NCBI GenBank assembly: GCA_024102815.1
Contig: JAGFJJ010000011.1
Coordinates: forward strand, 1 to 64,000
Length of the DNA stretch: 64,000 nt
Reading direction: 5' to 3'
Source: Phycisphaerae bacterium
GTDB lineage: Bacteria > Planctomycetota > Phycisphaerae > UBA1845
Shown: one piece after another, positions 61,893 through 64,000 of the stretch
How the letters are laid out: every line of letters begins with the position of its first letter
How positions within the stretch are numbered: position 1 is the stretch's first letter
Program-made: the position numbers and the translations under genes
Notes under the pieces: model-generated
Told to the model about the DNA's origin: nothing
The model's database searches: none
The model's input: only the letters and a program-made list of their open reading frames with translations

Positions 61893-62696
61893 ATGATCAA
61901 GACTCCATTCAAGACCGCAATCTCGCCATTGATCGCCGTGAATCTCCTCATCGCCGCGCTCGTGGCCGGATGCTCCCAACCAAAGGCCCAGTACAAGCCG
62001 GCATGGCTGATTTCTCGAAGTGACGTCGAGCGCTACTCTCTCTCGCTGCTCGTAGAGCCCGATGCAGACGTCCGTCGAATGACCATTGAGCGCCTCGCGG
62101 AAACGGGCCATGCAGACGACCCGAAAGCGGTCGAAGCGTTGATCCGCGCGCTTCGCGGCGACCCGAGCGAGTCGGTGCGATGCGCGGCCGTGTGCGCCCT
62201 GCGCGATGTCGGCGGCCCATCCATCGCCGGAGAATTCCTCGATGTTCTTGCCGCCGGTCCCAGTTCGAATTCACCACGCGCCGCGGGTCCGAAGCTCCGC
62301 TGGGAGCTGGTCTATGCCCTGCGGAGCCCCCAGTGCGCCGGCCACAGCGATGTCGAGCTGCACACGCGGATTCGGGATCGGGCCATCGAGATTCTGGGCA
62401 GCGATCCGGATCGCGACGTGCGCATGGAGGCGGCGCGACTTCTGGGTCATTACGAATCAAGGGAGACGCTGGCATCGCTGATTAAGGCCCTCCGGCAGGC
62501 CGATTTCGGCGTGGTGTACGAAGCCGGCCGATCGCTGGAACGCCTCACGGGCAAGGAGCTGCCCTATGAGCCGGGTCCGTGGGAGCAGTGGCTCGCTTCT
62601 ACCAGCGATCCGTTCGCCGACAAACCCGCCGAGGACGAGCCTTCCAAGTCCAGACATTCATGGTGGCCCTTCGGCGGGAGCAGCGCCCGTCGCTGA
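61893..62696 (+). CDS. HEAT-repeat lipoprotein
   Basis: 267 residues from ATG 61893 (weak site; frame extends to 61842). Lipobox LVAGC. HEAT/PBS-lyase-like repeats: DADVRRMTIERLAETG, ESVRCAAVCALRDVGG, DPDRDVRMEAARLLGHYES and RETLASLIKALRQADFG, so a helical solenoid exported to the envelope. C-terminal Pro/Asp/Lys tail. Role unknown; solenoids of this type often bind proteins. Only 14 bp from the downstream dehydrogenase gene, so probably cotranscribed. Confidence 0.83.
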   Translation: MIKTPFKTAISPLIAVNLLIAALVAGCSQPKAQYKPAWLISRSDVERYSLSLLVEPDADVRRMTIERLAETGHADDPKAVEALIRALRGDPSESVRCAAVCALRDVGGPSIAGEFLDVLAAGPSSNSPRAAGPKLRWELVYALRSPQCAGHSDVELHTRIRDRAIEILGSDPDRDVRMEAARLLGHYESRETLASLIKALRQADFGVVYEAGRSLERLTGKELPYEPGPWEQWLASTSDPFADKPAEDEPSKSRHSWWPFGGSSARR

Positions 62697-62710
62697 AGCA
62701 GGGAGAGTCC

Positions 62711-63670
62711 GTGCGCGCCGTCGTCTTCGATGAACAACTGTCGTTTCATTCGAGCCGCCCCGAGCCGACGCCCGCGTCGGGTGAATGCCTGGTTCGGGTG
62801 CACCTGGCCGGAATTTGCGCCACCGACCTTCAGATCACCCGCGGCTACATGGACTTCCGCGGTGTGCCCGGGCACGAGTTCGTCGGTACGGTTGCGGAGG
62901 GATCGGAGAACTGGAAAGGCCGGCGGGTCGTCGCGGAAATCAACTGCGTCTGCCGGCGCTGCGACATGTGCCAGGGCGGGCTCTCGAATCATTGCCGCAA
63001 TCGAACCGTTCTCGGGATCCAGGGTCGTGACGGCGCCATGGCCGACTTTCTGACCGTGCCTGAGCAGAATCTGCACGCCGTTCCCGATCATATCCTGGAC
63101 GAGGAAGCCGTTTTCATTGAACCGCTCGCGGCCGCATACCAGGTGCTGGGTCAGGCAGCGATCGATGCACGGATGAACGTTGCTGTCGTGGGTACCGGTC
63201 GACTGGGCCTGCTGGTCGCCCAGGTGCTCGCCACGACAGGGTGCCGCCTTGTTGCCGTGGGACGGAATCCCCGGACCCTTGAGCTGTGCGAAAAGAAAGG
63301 GGTTCAGGCGGTTCCCGTGGCCGACCTCGAACCGCGGCACGACCAGGACGTTGTCGTGGAGTGCAGCGGGTCCCCCGAAGGTCTGGAGATTGCCATGCAT
63401 CTCGTGCGTCCTCGGGGAACGATCGTGCTCAAGAGCACCTGCGCCGAACCCGCTACGATCAACCTGGCTCCGCTGGTGGTGAACGAAATCCGCCTGATGG
63501 GCAGCCGCTGTGGTCCCTTCCCCGAGGCTATCAATGCCTTGGCGCGGCAGGCGGTCGACGTCCGCTCGATGGTATCGCGAACGGTGCCCATCGAGCAGAC
63601 AGCGGAGGCGTTCGCCGCGGCGGAGGATCCTCGAAACGTGAAGATATTGTTGAAGATCAATCCCCGTTAA
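62711..63670 (+). CDS. Zinc-dependent MDR alcohol/polyol dehydrogenase
   Basis: 319 residues from GTG 62711 (GGGAGAG just upstream). Catalytic zinc ligands in AGICATDLQ (Cys) and VPGHEFVG (His/Glu), structural zinc lobe NCVCRRCDMCQGGLSNHC with four Cys, Rossmann motif VAVVGTGRLGLL. Resembles threonine/sorbitol-type dehydrogenases (FIEPLAAAYQ). Substrate unassigned. It follows the HEAT-repeat lipoprotein gene by 14 bp and precedes a permease start by 18 bp. Confidence 0.9.
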   Translation: MRAVVFDEQLSFHSSRPEPTPASGECLVRVHLAGICATDLQITRGYMDFRGVPGHEFVGTVAEGSENWKGRRVVAEINCVCRRCDMCQGGLSNHCRNRTVLGIQGRDGAMADFLTVPEQNLHAVPDHILDEEAVFIEPLAAAYQVLGQAAIDARMNVAVVGTGRLGLLVAQVLATTGCRLVAVGRNPRTLELCEKKGVQAVPVADLEPRHDQDVVVECSGSPEGLEIAMHLVRPRGTIVLKSTCAEPATINLAPLVVNEIRLMGSRCGPFPEAINALARQAVDVRSMVSRTVPIEQTAEAFAAAEDPRNVKILLKINPR

Positions 63671-63688
63671 CGGTCTTCGGCCCCGGAC

Positions 63689-64000
63689 ATGCGCTGGTTC
63701 GTTCGACATGATCTGGACGGCTTCTTCGGGCTCTTTGTCGATAACCTCGTTCAGCTCTTGCTGATCGTTGCGCTGTGTGGCGGGCTGTGCGGGATGAACG
63801 GCGACAATGTCCACTACCTGTACGCCCGCATCCTGCCCGGGGCAGCGATTTCCATCCTGTTCGGAAATATCTTTTACTCCTGGCAGGCGCTTCGGCTGGC
63901 CCGACGCGAGGGGCGTGACAATGTCACGGCCCTGCCCTACGGCATCAATACGCCCTCGCTGCTCGTGTACGTATTCTTCGTTCTGGTCCCCGTGTACCAC
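63689..64000 (+). CDS. NCS2-like (xanthine/uracil-type) membrane permease, partial
   Basis: The first 104 codons run off the right edge. The sequence opens [19 protein letters not shown], then [32 protein letters not shown] and [20 protein letters not shown]. The 'TALPYGIN' element with the preceding hydrophobic segments is typical of the NCS2/uracil-xanthine-like permease family. Start ATG 63689. Substrate not inferable from this fragment. Confidence 0.7.
   Translation, partial: MRWFVRHDLDGFFGLFVDNLVQLLLIVALCGGLCGMNGDNVHYLYARILPGAAISILFGNIFYSWQALRLARREGRDNVTALPYGINTPSLLVYVFFVLVPVYH

Noticed and set aside
62564..64000. 478-codon open frame on the minus strand at the right edge
   Set aside because: Antisense to the zinc dehydrogenase, whose zinc-ligand motifs and ribosome site identify it as the real gene; the antisense product is low-complexity in Arg/His/Gln.
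1..64000. tRNA or rRNA genes
   Set aside because: No cloverleaf or rRNA-like segments were seen in any gap.

Overview
The window is about 63% G+C, gene-dense chromosomal DNA from a Gram-negative bacterium. It is most likely a member of the Planctomycetota, perhaps near Phycisphaerae. The clues are two type II pseudopilin-like proteins with the FTLxELLVVIGII N-terminus and a C-terminal 'DGH' motif, dockerin-like Asp-rich tails on secreted proteins, a PEP-CTERM-like protein, an EF-G of the HIDSGKTT type, and outer-membrane assembly lipoproteins resembling BamD, LptE and BamE. The phylum is inferred from gene content; no rRNA or tRNA gene was found.

Left part (0-10.4 kb): energy and sulfur metabolism. 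The end of a complex I cluster in the unusual order nuoI-nuoA-nuoB is followed by a convergent TrkA-type potassium channel. Next come a translationally coupled 2-oxoacid:ferredoxin oxidoreductase (korA/korB) and, divergently, a cystathionine beta-synthase plus a gamma-synthase/lyase-family enzyme that together suggest transsulfuration.

Centre-left (10.4-28.4 kb): an envelope and secretome region. It has a reprolysin-like zinc protease, a pseudopilin, and a likely operon of two large uncharacterised exported proteins with a 67K-type SppA. After that come signal peptidase I, an S41 protease, a PEP-CTERM-like protein with a clear intrinsic terminator, a subtilisin-like lipoprotein, and a Wza-like export lipoprotein with a NusG/RfaH-like regulator.

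Centre (28.6-45.4 kb): a 1198-residue mosaic surface lipoprotein (PKD, Ca-binding repeats, beta-helix) is followed by an A+T-richer insert with a methyltransferase and a decayed IS1380-type transposase (two TGG to TAG stops). Beyond it lie an NHL-repeat/EF-hand secreted protein, a second pseudopilin, aminopeptidase P, a double-VanZ membrane protein, a quinone-reductase-like enzyme, a thioredoxin-fold protein without CxxC, and two tandem TPR proteins.

Right part (45.6-64 kb): an acyl-CoA synthetase-like enzyme, a stand-alone EF-G, two small lipoproteins, a GalE-like epimerase, a thioredoxin-like lipoprotein, and a lipoprotein that joins a Cys-phosphatase motif to a cytochrome c'-type haem motif. 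IspG follows, then a cluster of CsgG/LPP20-like exported proteins with an internal triplication. The bamD-lptE-ftsH operon, a HEAT-repeat lipoprotein, a zinc alcohol dehydrogenase and the start of an NCS2-like permease complete the window.

The most unusual items are the phosphatase-cytochrome fusion lipoprotein, the triplicated LPP20-like protein beside a CsgG-like TPR lipoprotein, and the operon coupling two unknown exported proteins to SppA. No CRISPR array, prophage or intact insertion sequence was seen.
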